In this document: in pieces, positions 19,580-30,069 of the stretch
How the letters are laid out: every line of letters begins with the position of its first letter
Numbering within the stretch: position 1 is the stretch's first letter
Source: Sperchopsis tessellata
Taxonomy: Eukaryota > Arthropoda > Insecta > Coleoptera > Hydrophilidae
Direction: 5' to 3'
NCBI GenBank assembly: GCA_033557685.1
Contig: JAWQRN010000413.1
Span: forward strand, 1 to 30,069
Length of the DNA: 30,069 nt
Position numbers and translations under genes: made by a program
The notes under the pieces: generated by a model
Told to the model about the DNA's origin: nothing
What the model saw: only the letters and a program-made list of their open reading frames with translations
Database searches by the model: none

Positions 19580-22011
19580 TTTCTTAGTTTAAATTGAATT
19601 TATCACACACTTTTTTTTTTGTTTTACTAACTGTTTACTGTAGTCTTTAATAACAATATTTTGTTACTTTAATTTTATTTATTAATTATTTTCAAACACC
19701 ACACTTGACACTGTTGTTAAGTTTTAACGAGTTTACAAAAATCAATTCAACAATTTTAAAGTGTATTTATTTTTATGAGTAGTTTACTATGACATAAAAA
19801 TAAATTACAGTAAATTAATCTTTCGTATATGGCTTACATTAGATACTAAGTTCATATTAACGAAGTCGAATAGCATATTGTACGAAGGCTGATCCACATG
19901 GAGGATGCAATTGTACTGATGAGAAGTGGTATTCTTCAAAACACCGTGTCTACAGCATTCTTTCCGGCGATCAGCAACTTTTGCAATATGCAATTAATAA
20001 AGTGGTCCGAAATAAAGCATGCTAAAAATGTCCAATAAATTACAATATTTACTGCAACAATGGATTATAGTATTTGTAGCGGTTTATATCGGGTATATTA
20101 ATCGTCCAAACACTCACGTACAACTTTGTCGAAGAACTCTTTATGTTTATGAACTTGTGTCCCTATGAAGCCAGCAGCTTACGTACTAGCACTTTTCTGG
20201 ACACATCGAGGACTCTCTGAACTGTTCACATTTTGCTTCATTTCGAGTCTCGTCTCATCTCATCCTTGTGGATTTGAGTACATATATGCTGGATTTGTGC
20301 TCAGTGGCGTAGAAATTCAGCCGTAGTGTCATATCAGTATATAGCAGCCTTCGGTGACGCTACTAAGTTCCCAAACTGCTGTATTAACCACTAAATTAAA
20401 ATATGTTTTGAGTGGACCTTGTATTAGAATTAAATTCAGCAAGTACATGTGGAAATACTGAAGAAAAATAAGATAATAACAGAATAATTGAACTAAATGA
20501 AGTAGAATTCTTATATTAATTATTTTGGAAGTTTATAAAAATATGAAAAGTCGTAGAATAAAGAATAATTAATTGAATCGCAGACTACTTTACCAAGTAA
20601 CGGTGTATTTACGGTTTAAAAATCAACTCTCCCTCTGCGACCCCCTAGATAGTATTCTATACGAGAGAGGACGTGAGGTGCACTTTGTCTAAGTGACCGG
20701 GCTACAAATGAATTTAAGTTACAACTTTGCTAGTAATCAGAGAAAGAAACATATCAAATACTACGTTTAAAGTAACTAAAAAGACAATATTAAATTAGTT
20801 ATAAATAAACGGATGTTACAATATTATCAGATATTTTTTTATTTTCAATTAATGTATCTATTTTAAAAGACACATAGATTATAAGGACTTGGTTGGAAAT
20901 AAAATGCCAAATGATTCTGATATTTTGTTTATTTACAGATATCACCATGATATGCATACATAGAATTTCAATACATTGGATATGGTAATGGATACAAGCT
21001 CCAGATATATATGATAAGATACCTTGTCAGCATTTAATATATAACTTAAAAAATAAATGATCATTACTTTGATATTAGTAGTAAAACTACATGTAATACA
21101 AAATTGAGGAGAAAAATGTTTCTTAACCAATTAGGGAGTATACTAGATTATCAAAGAAAATGTATTATTCGCTGATAATATCGACCCAGCACATTTTTTC
21201 AAAATGTTTTTAAAGCAGTTTATGAGAAATTTGAATTATAATTAATGTTTTAAAAAGACGTCTTTATTTTTTGCAAATGGTAAATATTAAACTTTTTAAC
21301 TAAAATTATATTCTCACCGCAATCAGCGATTCAACTTTCCCTTATATGAAAAAGGTTGTTTATTTTTAAATACACAACAAAAATGTGACAATCCCATAAA
21401 CGTTGTTCTTGTTATAAACAAAACACTGATATGGTGAAGGAAATATAATTTTTCTAGAAAACATATATACTGATAATATCAACCTAATAGATCGTTTAAA
21501 ATTGACCTTGTTTATGAGGAATAAACCTAAACTGTTCTTTTGTCATAAAGAAACATGCAAACAGTGGCCGATTAAATCTCGAATTTGTGCCCTGATATAA
21601 TACTGTATGTGGCGTAAAGGTACTGTTAACACCATGTTTCGGCAACCAACCCTTCTGTACCTGCATACTATGTTTCTTAAATGTTAGTAACTTTATTTAA
21701 TTATTTGTGACATCAATCCTCATATATGCCTGCGGATAGGTTTTTCAAAACGTGATAGGAACAATCGAACCGAAACTTTTTTGGGGTAACTCCAACTAAA
21801 AGCGATATTTTCCCTTTTATAGTGGGATATTTTATGACCATACTGTACAAAAATTATGTACTTGGTCTTATTATCGTCCATCAGATATGGGACAAACTTT
21901 CTGATTTTCAGTGTGGGTAATTCCAAAACGCTCTGTAAATGGAAGAAGAGGGAGGTTTTATACCTAAAGAGTTTCGGGATAATCGTGAATCGGCATTCTA
22001 CAAAGATAATG
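19580..22011. other. No gene recognised; may include LTR of the - strand element
   Basis: About 20100-20400 and 20600-20710 are less AT-rich than the surroundings and could be LTR or other non-coding element sequence belonging to the - strand Ty3/gypsy remnant. I could not find matching TG...CA ends or a primer-binding site. Short open frames (19805-19993 -, 20942-21130 -, 21720-21926 -) show no domain. Confidence 0.45.
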
Positions 22012-22203
22012 CATCTTATATTCTTGAAGAGAACAGTTCATATACTAGCTCAGTGTCAACGTATGTTTGGTCACACTGCTAAACAGTTTAAATTCCTTAA
22101 ACACATAGTGCATCTTGTATTCTTGAAGAGAACAGTTCATATTCAAGTTCACAGCGTCTGCGTAAGTTTGGTCACATTGTTAAACAATTTAAATTCAGTA
22201 AAC
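22012..22203. repeat. Tandem duplication, two units of about 99 bp and 93 bp
   Basis: Unit 1 (22012-22110) and unit 2 (22111-22203) share CATCTT-TATTCTTGAAGAGAACAGTTCATAT, then GT--GCGTA-GTTTGGTCACA, then TAAACA-TTTAAATTC--TAAAC. They differ at a modest number of positions. The + frame 21856-22212 spans both and shows the repeat as IFLKRTVHI/VFLKRTVHI, but has no known domain and is probably not a gene. Confidence 0.85.
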
Positions 22204-23599
22204 TTTTTATAAGTTTGCAGTCCGGGTACGCAAAATTAATTATGTTCATGTACATACTTTATAAACAATTATTTGTTAAAAATTAGGCACTATGTGAATC
22301 ATACAAATTCATTCAAATATACAATTCTTAATACGACCCTAATACAACATATGAGAAGAGTTATTGGAATTAAGGTAAGCGAAAACATTTAGTCACGTTT
22401 ACATACAAAAAATGTACTCCTATTTACACGTGCCATTATATTTACAGTTCACATAGATCTTTCGAAGTAACACTTTGCTCCTTCGAGCATACCAACAGGT
22501 GCACTAAAATCAATACAAGCTAAAATATTGGGCCAATCAATTTTACCATTCAGCAGTATACAAAAAATACATCATGTAGCTGCCATAAGTCTGTTCAATA
22601 GCTAAATGTAAAAATATTTGAATCAGTATAATTTTCCTATCCAACATTATCTAACTTAAAATAGATACATTTTCTTTGTATTGTATGTATATATCTTCGG
22701 ATATTTTGAAGAGAGAAAGAGAAAAAGACACACGGTAGAGGGGAAACTGGATCATAAACAAAGTAAAGTTAAAATGATTTTAAGCACTTTATATTTAAAA
22801 AAGATCGACAATCTTATTATGGAACCAAGAAGTTTGTTTGATTTATTTACTACAAATGTCAGTAGTGACCCAACATATTATTCTGGCTTGTCATATAATA
22901 TTTTTCAAATTTGTTGTTTCGTTTTTGCACAATAAAGAAATATACTATCGAAAAACAATGTGTCCTCTTCAAAGACAGGCGGTGGGGCTGAAATAATAAA
23001 CAGTCTGAAGGATAGAATAGTACTATTTTATAGGGAACTTGTCCATATTTGGAATGAGGTCAGTATAAGATTCCAGTATTAATGTAAGTATAATTATTAG
23101 TTTTAGTTGATAGCTTTTGCAGCTTTATTTTAATTTGAAAATATCACAGATTATAACCATAGCACTTGTTATATTACCGCTAATAAAATTATTAATAATA
23201 CACAGCTATTATTAACTATAATAATATAATGTTGTATGTTAATTTTTATTATTTGCAATAAAATATTGCTAGTCTGACATATATATGAAACGATTTACAA
23301 CGAAATTTGTTTTCCACGTTTCTGTTTCTGAAAATAATCCGAATCCAAATTCCGCAGAAGACGTAGTATCGTTTGATGAAATTTAAAACAACTCAGGACC
23401 TAGTATTAAAGAGATTTGCTTTTGATGTCGCAGAAACGGGTAAAAATATCGATTTTTCTGAAATATAAATCTCATTTAAAAATAAGGTATTCCTTAGAAC
23501 TTAGATAAAACCTTGTATGCTTACATGAGATAACAGGGTTTAATAAGTTCTCAGAAACATATTCAACATTGTGAATTATATAATTTAATAAATCTTATG
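22204..23599. other. AT-rich stretch, nothing recognised
   Basis: There is no supported coding region. The frame 22681-22935 (+) is Lys/Asn-rich with no domain or splice context. Confidence 0.5.
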
Positions 23600-24170
23600 A
23601 ATCAACAATATTACTATTGTATCCTTAAGATGTTTTGAAAAATACCCGCCTGAAAACATTAATTAATTAAATGCACTAACGGAACTATAATGAAATATAT
23701 AGTGCTCTTAATAATGCTCACTGAAATATCATCTTTACCAGTGCTCAATTTGTTTTTTAGATTCGAAACAATTTCTAAAACTTCATTATTGCTTGCGGGA
23801 GTTAAAAAACGAGTATTCTCATTAAAATTGATCAGTCTGATGTTCTGATTGTTCGTAGGTGCAACATGAGCAGCAATTTCTTCTGTCGACTTCAAAAAGA
23901 AACTATTGAACTCAGATGACAGCTCAGAAATGGATGTGCTGGTCGGCAAAACATTTTTTGAGCAAGAGATGACGATAGGTTTTTTACAATGTTCAAAATT
24001 GTTTTTAGTTTGCTGTTCGAATTGGAAATCAATTCACATAAATAATTCTTATTTGCATGGCCGACGCAGTTATTATATTTCTGAAGCGCCTTCTTGTAGA
24101 GTGACGCAACTTCAGGATGGACCAGGATATTTTTGTGTGTCATTTATACATTTCTTTTATGCAATTAACT
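23600..24170 (-). mobile_element. LINE fragment: linker and reverse transcriptase N-terminal part
   Basis: On the - strand, 24143-23892 reads ILVHPEVASLYKKALQKYNN, then LCELISNSNSKLKTI and NIVKNLSS. This is the region between endonuclease and reverse transcriptase in Jockey-like LINEs ('yY...l......d.k..W..i....'). In a second frame, 23949-23659 reads SELSSEFNSFFLKSTEEIAA, TPASNNEVLEIVSNLKNKLS and TGKDDISVSIIKST, ending PLVHLIN. These are the 'fn.fF' and 'l....g.D.is..llk......p..hl.N' blocks that open the reverse transcriptase. A weak GGYFSKHLKDTIVI-like continuation leads to about 23605. Neither endonuclease nor YADD is present. It is a truncated, frameshifted relic in opposite orientation to the LINE that follows. 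Confidence 0.83.
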
Positions 24171-24584
24171 GAATAGTGTCAAACTAAGATCTGTTCCTTA
24201 ATCAGCCGCGTCAAAAGTATGATTTTTTATTGCAGATATAGGGTATACATTGATCCAATAAGAATTGGCAATGTTGTTCTTCCGACAAAAATATTTCATT
24301 ATATTCTATACAATGTAATTAATTAATTAGTTATAAACACCATGTGAAGTGGTCTAAAAGGATCTAGTATCAGTTTGTTAGGATATATGGACATGCCCGT
24401 ACTTATATCTGAGTAATGAAAATTCTTTACACTATTGAAAGAAAAGGAGATGCTTTCTTCCTTCTATATAGTGAACTGTTATGCAATGAGGTTAAATAAA
24501 ACCTACTATTTATTAACGTTACTGTATATTTTAATTAAAATACAGGAACATACACTTAACAGTATTTTTCAAAAAAGAATTGAG
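24171..24584. other. Spacer between two LINE relics
   Basis: Nothing recognised. The + frame 24435-24665 lies mostly before the LINE endonuclease block and has no motif of its own. Confidence 0.4.
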
Positions 24585-26371
24585 GATACTACCTATTTAC
24601 ATTTAACACCTAACTTACGCTACATTAAAATTAAGTGGAAAATATATTCTCAGTCAGAAATATAATTACTGTTGGTGATTTTAACATAGATTTTAGTAGA
24701 CATTCAAGACAAAGGACTAGACTTATTGATATTATGTCAGTTTATAGTTTGGAACCCACAGTAATTGCTCACACTCCAGTAACAGATAGAAACAATACAT
24801 TGATTGATGTCTTCACGAATTTATATAATGGCAAATCAACCGTATTTGACACGTTTATTTCTCATCACCGGGGAATTATTTTCAAAATGTTTGGCAAAAA
24901 TAGTATATTGACAGTTATAAAGCTGCCTATATATAAAAGAAGTTTTAGTAGAACTAATAAAAGAGTATTTAAGAGCTGTTTAATTGATGAACAATGGTTG
25001 GAGATTGTGGCAGATGGAATTGATAATAAATTTAATGAGTTTATTGATATCTTCTTTCATTGTTTTAATATGTGTTTTCCTTTACGATTATGTATACACC
25101 GAGTGTACAAGGGAGAGGATATATTTGGTTTTCAGATGATATGACTATCCAGCGAAACAGTGTTAGGGATTTGCATATAATACAAAAGAAATATCCAGTT
25201 CTTAAAGATATTTATATGCACAAAAAAAATAAATATACAAATTAATTGGTGAAATAAAAAGGAAGTTGTTCAATAAGAAAATCATATATTCTGAGAATAA
25301 CTGCAGGGAAATATGGAAAATCATAAAAAGTCTGCGAGAATATTCGGTTGAGGTTTTTGAAAACTTTCAACTGAATGAAAATGGTGAGCCTTGTGTAGAC
25401 CCTGAAGAGGTTGCTAACATCTTCAATCATCATTTTTTAAGGCACTTAGGGAGAAAGTTGATGGAATACCACCTACTAATTTGGAGGGATTGGGAGATAT
25501 AATATTTAATGACCAGTCTTTGGCTTTACAGCCGTTTCTGAAGGGTGAAATTCTGAATATTTTAAAAAGCTAAAAAATAAAATGTCTTAGGATACAGATG
25601 GGGTTCCTTGTTCTGTATTGAAGGAATGTTCATTTGAGTTGGTGAAACCTATTACTTACTTGATAAATCGTTCTTTTAAAGCCGGCGTGTTTCCACAGTA
25701 CTTCCAAAGTGCTCGTGTGTTACACCCTTTTATAACAAAAACGGAAAGCATGACGATAATAATTACATACCTGTTTCGTTATCTTCATCATTTTCCAAAT
25801 TATTTGAGTATGCTATGCTTAATAGGTTTGCAACCTTCCTCGGTACTTAGGAATTTTATCAGATTGTCAACATGGGTTCAGAAAAACAGATCTACTATAA
25901 CAGCCAATCTATTGCACTGCAACAATGGACGAAACGTCGGCACTTGTCAGAGCCTCTACACGGTTTCCACCCGGAAACAACATTCATACAGATACTAACC
26001 GTGGAAGTCTATTATAGCCAATCTATATTTTTATGAAGGTTTATTGGATGAATTGGACAGGGAACGATTGAAATTTACACAGATTTAAGTAAGGCTTTTG
26101 ACAGTGCCAGTCATGCTCTTCTTCTTAATAAGCTACATATGTATGGTGTGAGGGTAGTTGCACTTTAATGGTTCACGTCATACATAGAAAAATGCAGTGA
26201 GATAGTTGAAATAGGTTTTGTGGAGCGTGGTGGTCTTACATGTAAAGCAAAATCAGAATCTCATGTGTTGTAAATGGGTGTTCCTCAGGGATCAATTTTA
26301 GGGCTCATACTGTTCTCATTATACATAAATGATATCGACAGAAGCGTAAAAAATAAATTAACTCTTTATGC
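24585..26371 (+). mobile_element. LINE, 5' part: endonuclease C-terminus and reverse transcriptase to the YA of YADD
   Basis: 24660-24870 reads TVGDFNIDFSRHS then LIDIMSVYSLEPTVIAHTPV and TLIDVFTN. This is the C-terminal half of the APE-type endonuclease (GDFN block). The terminal SDH is changed to SHH. Later frames give REIWKIIKSLREYSVEVFEN (about 25305-25365), then NGEPCVDPEEVANIFNHHF and the reverse transcriptase opening DTDGVPCSVLKECSFELVKP (about 25595-25650). Next are ITYLINRSFKAGVFP, RSTITANL (25890-25910), TDLSKAFDSASHALLLNKL (about 26080-26132), NGVPQGSILG-type sequence (about 26275-26305) and INDIDRSVKNKLTLYA (to 26371). The copy is long but has many stops and shifts. Two elements are nested in it (25913-26015 and 26372-28103). 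The coding part resumes at 28104. Its own start is unclear. Confidence 0.9.
25902..26026 (+). mobile_element. Short mobile repeat, copy 3 (103 bp) with 11 bp target duplication
   Basis: The insert 25913-26015 is flanked by AGCCAATCTAT at 25902-25912 and 26016-26026. It shares with copies 1 and 2 the GGACGAAACGTCGGCACTTG block and, with copy 2, the right end ACCGTGGAAGTCTATTA. It starts later than copy 2, at TGCACTGCAACAATGGACG, and so lacks the first half of the hammerhead-like core. It interrupts the LINE between RSTITANL and the downstream FYEGLLDEL-type frame. The + open frame 25618-25998 merely reads into it. Confidence 0.88.
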
Positions 26372-26909
26372 TGTAACGGTATGAGCTTTCCCAATTATTT
26401 TTTTTTTTTTTGTAATTAAATTTCAGTTTTATTCTTTTAAAATATATATTTTTTGTGACGCCACCCTATATTAAATTTTACCACCGAGCAAAGGCATGTA
26501 TGTTACGGAAGCCAGATGTCAGCGGTCGTGGTACTTTTCCATAGCCGTCAGATAGGCAGCATCCGGAACTACATAGGAGCGACAGAGAGGGAGATATTTG
26601 CTTGGGCGTTGGAGGACGGCGGTGCCCAATCACGAAACGTACGGCCTGGAGAAAACCTATAAAGAGCGGGAATTTGTTAAACAAAGGTCTCTTTTTCGAC
26701 ATTATTTCACTGGAACAGGTCGTTACGTTGATATAAATCTATTCGAGCTAACTTCATTATATTATTTAATTTCATTTTAGTGTTTGAACTTAAAGTTTAA
26801 CGTACTTTTATAATTGCAATTCATTTTCAGTTTTGATTTCTCGAGTTCCTTCAGAACTTGGTTAGTTTGCATTCGTTATATTTTATCTCATTTTACATTT
26901 TATTTTATT

Positions 26910-27070
26910 CTTCATTTTTTGGGAGCTTCCGTTGTATATTCTGAGTCTGGGTTAGCAGAAATACCGGGCTGGCCTTATACAAGGTTACTGAAAATCTGTC
27001 TATTCCTCGAACCACAATATCTTCATTTTTGGGACCTCCCGTTGGATGTTCGGAGCTATTGCCGCAAATC
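26910..27070 (+). repeat. Direct repeat pair inside the solo LTR, 111 bp apart
   Basis: CTTCATTTTTTGGGAGCTTC, followed by CGTTGTATATTCTGAG, at 26910 recurs as CTTCATTTTTGGGACCTCC, followed by CGTTGGATGTTCGGAG, at 27021. About 35-50 bp are clearly shared, with similarity fading after that. Its spacing is close to that of the three-unit array further along the LTR. Confidence 0.65.
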
Positions 27071-27480
27071 TGTCGACTCTTTGCTCCATAATAATGTCAT
27101 ATTAATTGCTGTAAATTCTCCGTGATTATATCATTTATTTATTCAAGCGTAGCTTAGTTCAGTAGCCGAAAGTTATAAAGGTAGCATTCCGCGTATCTAA
27201 TACATTGAAGCGACCTATTTAATTAATACGAACCCTAGTAATTAGTATATTCGCGCGCATTATTTTATTTTATTATATTTGTGTTACATAGACTGTATTT
27301 TCAAGTCTCATTATCCTTTCTTGTCATGTGATTGTCATATTTTACGTTTATTTTTAAATATTTTATTTTCAGGGTTTCTTGTTATATTCTGTTGTTTCTG
27401 TAATTTATAGCGGTGTTATATTTATTGTTGCGATCGGAAAGTAATTTACCCTTCAACCGAGCTCGTGTATTTTTTTATTG

Positions 27481-27821
27481 TCACTCACAAGATAACTAGA
27501 GGATAAGGCTTGTCCCTGAATCGCAAAAAGACAGGTATAAGACGCTTTTCTAGCAGGTCTAAGTACTCATCCATTTTATCTGTCCATCACAACTGTCACT
27601 AACCAGGTTCTCAGATGACTAGGCACGTCCCTGTATCGTAAAACGACGAGTATAAATAGACGCTTTTCCAGCAGGTAGTAGTCCTTATGCATTTTATCTG
27701 TCCATCATCACTTTCACCGCCAGGTACTCAGAAGTTTAGGCTCCTCCCTGAATCGTAAAACGACGAGTATAATTGGGGATTTTTCAACCGGTCATAGCTA
27801 TTCTACTTGGCTCTATAACTT
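27481..27821 (+). promoter_or_regulatory. Three tandem 108-118 bp units, each with a TATA-like box
   Basis: Units start with TCAC at 27481, 27596 and 27714, and the next TCAC is at 27822. Each carries GTCCCTG or CTCCCTG, then ATCG-AAAA-GACGAGTATAA (GTATAA at 27535, 27650, 27767), then a CTTTTC-AGCAGGT-like block and, in the first two, CATTTTATCTGTCCATCA. The middle unit has a textbook TATAAATA (27651-27658). Repeated promoter-proximal units are known from some retroelement 5' ends. Here promoter function is inferred from the TATA-like boxes and the LTR context. Confidence 0.75.
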
Positions 27822-28103
27822 TCACCGTTTCAGCACGTGTCCGGTTTACTGCTGGTGGCTGGTCGATTCCGGCAATTACCTTTGTACGTATTTTTTTATT
27901 CAATAGATAGTATTTCAATTGATTTGCATTATTTTATTTGCTTCGGCAATCTCCACTTCCTGATATAATCTATTTCAGATTACTTATACACTTCGAGGGT
28001 CCTATTATCATTATTTGCCACTAGACGTATCACGTGGTTTAGAATAAACTCGCTTCACGAGCAATTGTTCAGTAGTTAACGCCTCCTCCAGGTAGAAACT
28101 ACA

Positions 28104-28570
28104 ATGCAGTTAATCCTTTTTTTTAGTGAGTCATGATAACTTACAGGAGAGTGAGGGGCATGCAAACGAGATGTTGTCCAATGTGTATCAGTGGTTTTCT
28201 TGCGATGATTCGTTTCTAAATCAAAGTAAAACAAATTATATTCTTTTCCACACAGTTCAGAGAAGACAAACGCAGGAAATTAAATTGGGAATAGAAGGTA
28301 ACAATATACAACGGTCCAGAAATACACATTTTCTAAGAGTTGAATTTGAGGAAACTCTGTCGTGGGAGCCCCATTGCAACTTCTTGATTAGGACTGGGGC
28401 AGTAATTCTCCAGCTTTACTATTCAGAAGTGCAATCTAGAGTGAAATATACCATAATATTATGGCGTAACAGTTCACAAGCTGGACGAGTGCTATTAGTA
28501 CAAACAATAGTAATACTAAACAGAATTTTCTCGATTTCGTTTAGACACTCCTGTGTCCTTGGTTTATCCA
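28104..28570 (+). mobile_element. LINE, 3' part: reverse transcriptase thumb and C-terminus
   Basis: This continues the LINE after the solo LTR. From 28126 a long frame reads SHDNLQESEGHANEMLSNVY, WFSCDDSFLNQSKTNYILFH, THFLRVEFEETLSWEPHCNF and YTIILWRNSSQAGRVLLVQ. These are the blocks that follow YADD in LINE proteins: helix after YADD, 'N..KT..i.F', 'fLGv.iD..L.W..hi', 'YgiilWG.s......i...Qk'. The frame drifts out of similarity by about 28560. The open frame on the - strand at 28419-28835 is its shadow plus AT-rich flank. No poly-A or repeat tail was identified. Confidence 0.88.
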
Positions 28571-29515
28571 GTATAAAATGTTTTGTGTATTTACGAACTT
28601 GACCTAGCGTGCTATATATATAAAAGATTACCGGAAATGAGAAGAAATCAGGATTTTCACCTGACGTAAATGGCCAGCTGTGAATAAAAATGGAAAACCT
28701 AACAAAAATGCAGCTAACACGACATTCATAAATCAAATAATAATAAAAAGTAATATAAACATAAATATCAATAAGCAAATAAAATATTAAAATAGCTAAA
28801 ATGTTTAACAACATAAAACATGCATAATAATTCACAAATAAAAGATATTACTTAAAATTACACAAAACCTAACATATAATGTGAAAAACATAAATATCAG
28901 TGAATAGTACAAATTAATTAAGCATTGTTAATTATTATTGATATTGAAATATATTAAATATCAAACTGTTCTTACCACTGGTGGCAAAACAAAATATAAA
29001 TTGTCATCCCAAAAGTGAATACATCAAGTGCATGTAATATCAATGTATAAATTAATTGAATAGGTGTCTATATTAATCTAACATAACGAACCACAAATTG
29101 GACGTCATTAGTAAAAAAGAAATTATTTCAAAAGTACATAATCAAAACTAATACCCTGAGTGTCAATATTATTCATTCTCAAATTCACACAACTACAGAA
29201 ATATCTAAATACTTGTTATTCGCAAAAATAATAAAATCAGAAATCGTAAATACTCTAGGGTCTAAACATACCGCAATTTATTGATAACTGCTTTGCACAA
29301 TTACAAAACATTTAAATCGAATATTATACGTGAGCTAAATGTTGTCGGATATCATTTTCTTCGTGTATTTTAACCATGATTGATAATATAATGAATAAGT
29401 AATTATATCACACAAGTATATATACAAACATATCGTGATGAATCTTGCACGAAATAAAATAAATAAACCATGACCCTGTAATTAATATTCTTCATTGTTT
29501 GTTTTAATCATTTTT
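28571..29515. other. Very AT-rich stretch, no gene recognised
   Basis: Mostly A/T runs with ATAAA-type words. Neither coding nor repeat structure was seen apart from general low complexity. Confidence 0.55.
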
Positions 29516-29517
29516 AG

Positions 29518-29774
29518 GAATTTAATATAGAAAATGCTAAATTAAATACAGTAAAATTTGATAGTGGTTCCATAAATTCAAAACCTTGCATTTTTTAAAT
29601 GTAAAAGATTCAATTATATTGACTGATTTTTCAGTTCTCAGAGAATACCGTGAATATATAAATGTATTAGCTCTTGCAAAACTCCAAAATATTTGGTCAG
29701 TTAGACCTACCATAAAATATGAAGCATTTAAATTAAGACATTTTTTAACCTGTTATAGAAATATCAATTTTTAA
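29518..29774 (+). other. Exon-like reading frame, unidentified, one frameshift
   Basis: A good acceptor (T-rich tract, ATTTTTAG ending at 29517) is followed by an open frame EFNIENAKLNTVKFDSGS (29518 on). It stops at 29596 but is continued in another frame from about 29565 to a TAA at 29772-29774, including NVKDSIILTDFSVLREYREY and KLQNIWSVRPTIKYEAF. The amino-acid make-up is less biased than in the surrounding AT-rich DNA, which suggests a real but damaged coding segment: a pseudo-exon, a retroelement piece, or an exon with a sequencing or assembly indel. I do not recognise the protein. No donor site was clearly identified. Confidence 0.3.
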
Positions 29775-30069
29775 AACTGGGAATTTCAGGATCCGAATAA
29801 AATTATGTTATTCCGAAAGAGTTAAACATCTACTTGCTAGATTTTTTCAAATAAAACTTAACGATTTAATCCAATTTTAATTATCATTTTATTTTTACTG
29901 AACCGGTTCTGATATCAATTTTATTATGCTTAAAACTTGCAGTTGATTGATTTTCCAAAAGGTTTATGATTAGGCGACCCAGCATGGGTATTTGTTTTTA
30001 TTACAAACTTTTTGATTACTCTTCCGATCATCGATATTTGTTATTATTAAAACTTTATTACATATATAT

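Larger units (their letters stand above)
26372..28103 (+). mobile_element. Solo LTR, 1732 bp, nested in the LINE
   Basis: It begins TGTAACGG at 26372 and ends GAAACTACA at 28103, giving TGTA...TACA termini. It is bracketed by ATGC at 26368-26371 and 28104-28107, a 4 bp target duplication typical of LTR retrotransposons. Outside it, the LINE frame reads LTLYA up to the insertion and, after an A-x-x-x stretch with one lost base in a T run, SHDNLQESEG from 28129, so the borders are well supported. It holds no gag or pol. Regulatory-looking signals fit an LTR: CCAAT (26626-26630), TATAAAG (26658-26664), further TATA-like boxes in tandem units at 27481-27821, and AATAAA (28043-28048) 55 bp before the end. 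The open frames inside it (26478-26702 -, 26598-26780 + and 26814-27125 +) are taken as chance. The strand is inferred from the TATA and AATAAA order. Confidence 0.85.

Noticed and set aside
19580..20400. 5' LTR and primer-binding site of the - strand Ty3/gypsy remnant
   Set aside because: No convincing TG...CA ends, duplication or tRNA-complementary site could be found by eye.
26478..27125. Open frames inside the solo LTR as genes
   Set aside because: They lie wholly within a sequence bounded by LTR termini and target duplication, overlap on both strands, and show no domain.
28419..28835. 138-codon - open frame
   Set aside because: Antisense to the LINE C-terminus and then hydrophobic AT-rich translation; membrane-like look is a composition effect.
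1..30069. tRNA, rRNA genes and CRISPR arrays
   Set aside because: No tRNA-like box A/box B pair with cloverleaf, no rRNA-like block and no regularly spaced direct repeats with unique spacers were seen; a tRNAscan run would settle the tRNA question.

Overview
This window is nuclear DNA from an animal, most likely an insect. It is AT-rich and gene-poor, has spliceosomal exon borders, and is full of decayed transposable elements of insect type (mariner, piggyBac, Jockey/RTE-like LINEs, Penelope-like and Ty3/gypsy remnants). I cannot name the species or order.

The only convincing host gene is the 3' end of the AMP-activated protein kinase catalytic alpha subunit on the + strand. An internal exon (5496-5984) encodes the autoinhibitory (UBA-like) segment, the linker and most of the beta/gamma-binding C-terminal domain. 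The terminal exon (13308-13514) encodes the last beta-sheet piece, the ST-rich loop and the C-terminal helix. Both borders are phase 0 and they enclose a 7.3 kb intron. The kinase domain must lie upstream, so bases 1-5495 are intron at least in part.

Region by region: 1-5.5 kb holds a short dispersed repeat at the edge, a small LINE fragment and a piggyBac transposase pseudogene (-). The 7.3 kb intron holds a duplicated AT-rich segment, a TTGATC-rich cluster, a 5'-truncated LINE (+), a mariner (-) with three stops and a lost third catalytic Asp, a LINE tail (+) and a 342 bp inverted-repeat element. Downstream of the gene, 14.7-16 kb is a decayed LINE (+) interrupted by a 153 bp repeat flanked by a 12 bp target duplication. 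Then come a 24 bp tandem array, a 200 bp hairpin-type inverted-repeat element, another LINE tail and a Penelope-like GIY-YIG endonuclease remnant (17.2-17.5 kb, +). Next, on the - strand, are a degraded macro domain, a Ty3/gypsy reverse transcriptase and a coiled-coil gag-like head (17.6-19.6 kb). From 19.6 to 23.6 kb I recognise little beyond a 99 bp tandem duplication. A LINE fragment (-) follows, then a long LINE (+, about 24.6-28.6 kb). This LINE is interrupted twice: by a 103 bp copy of the same short repeat (11 bp target duplication), and by a 1732 bp solo LTR (TGTA...TACA, 4 bp target duplication ATGC) that landed in the codons of the YADD catalytic motif. The last 1.5 kb holds one exon-like, unidentified reading frame.

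The most interesting material is: (1) a short mobile repeat present three times, whose fullest copy carries a hammerhead-ribozyme-like core, with a Penelope-like endonuclease remnant nearby; (2) a separate hairpin element with a hammerhead-like core in each arm; (3) a macro (ADP-ribose-binding/hydrolase) domain directly behind a Ty3/gypsy reverse transcriptase in the same orientation; (4) a long LTR with three 108-118 bp tandem units, each with a TATA-like box.
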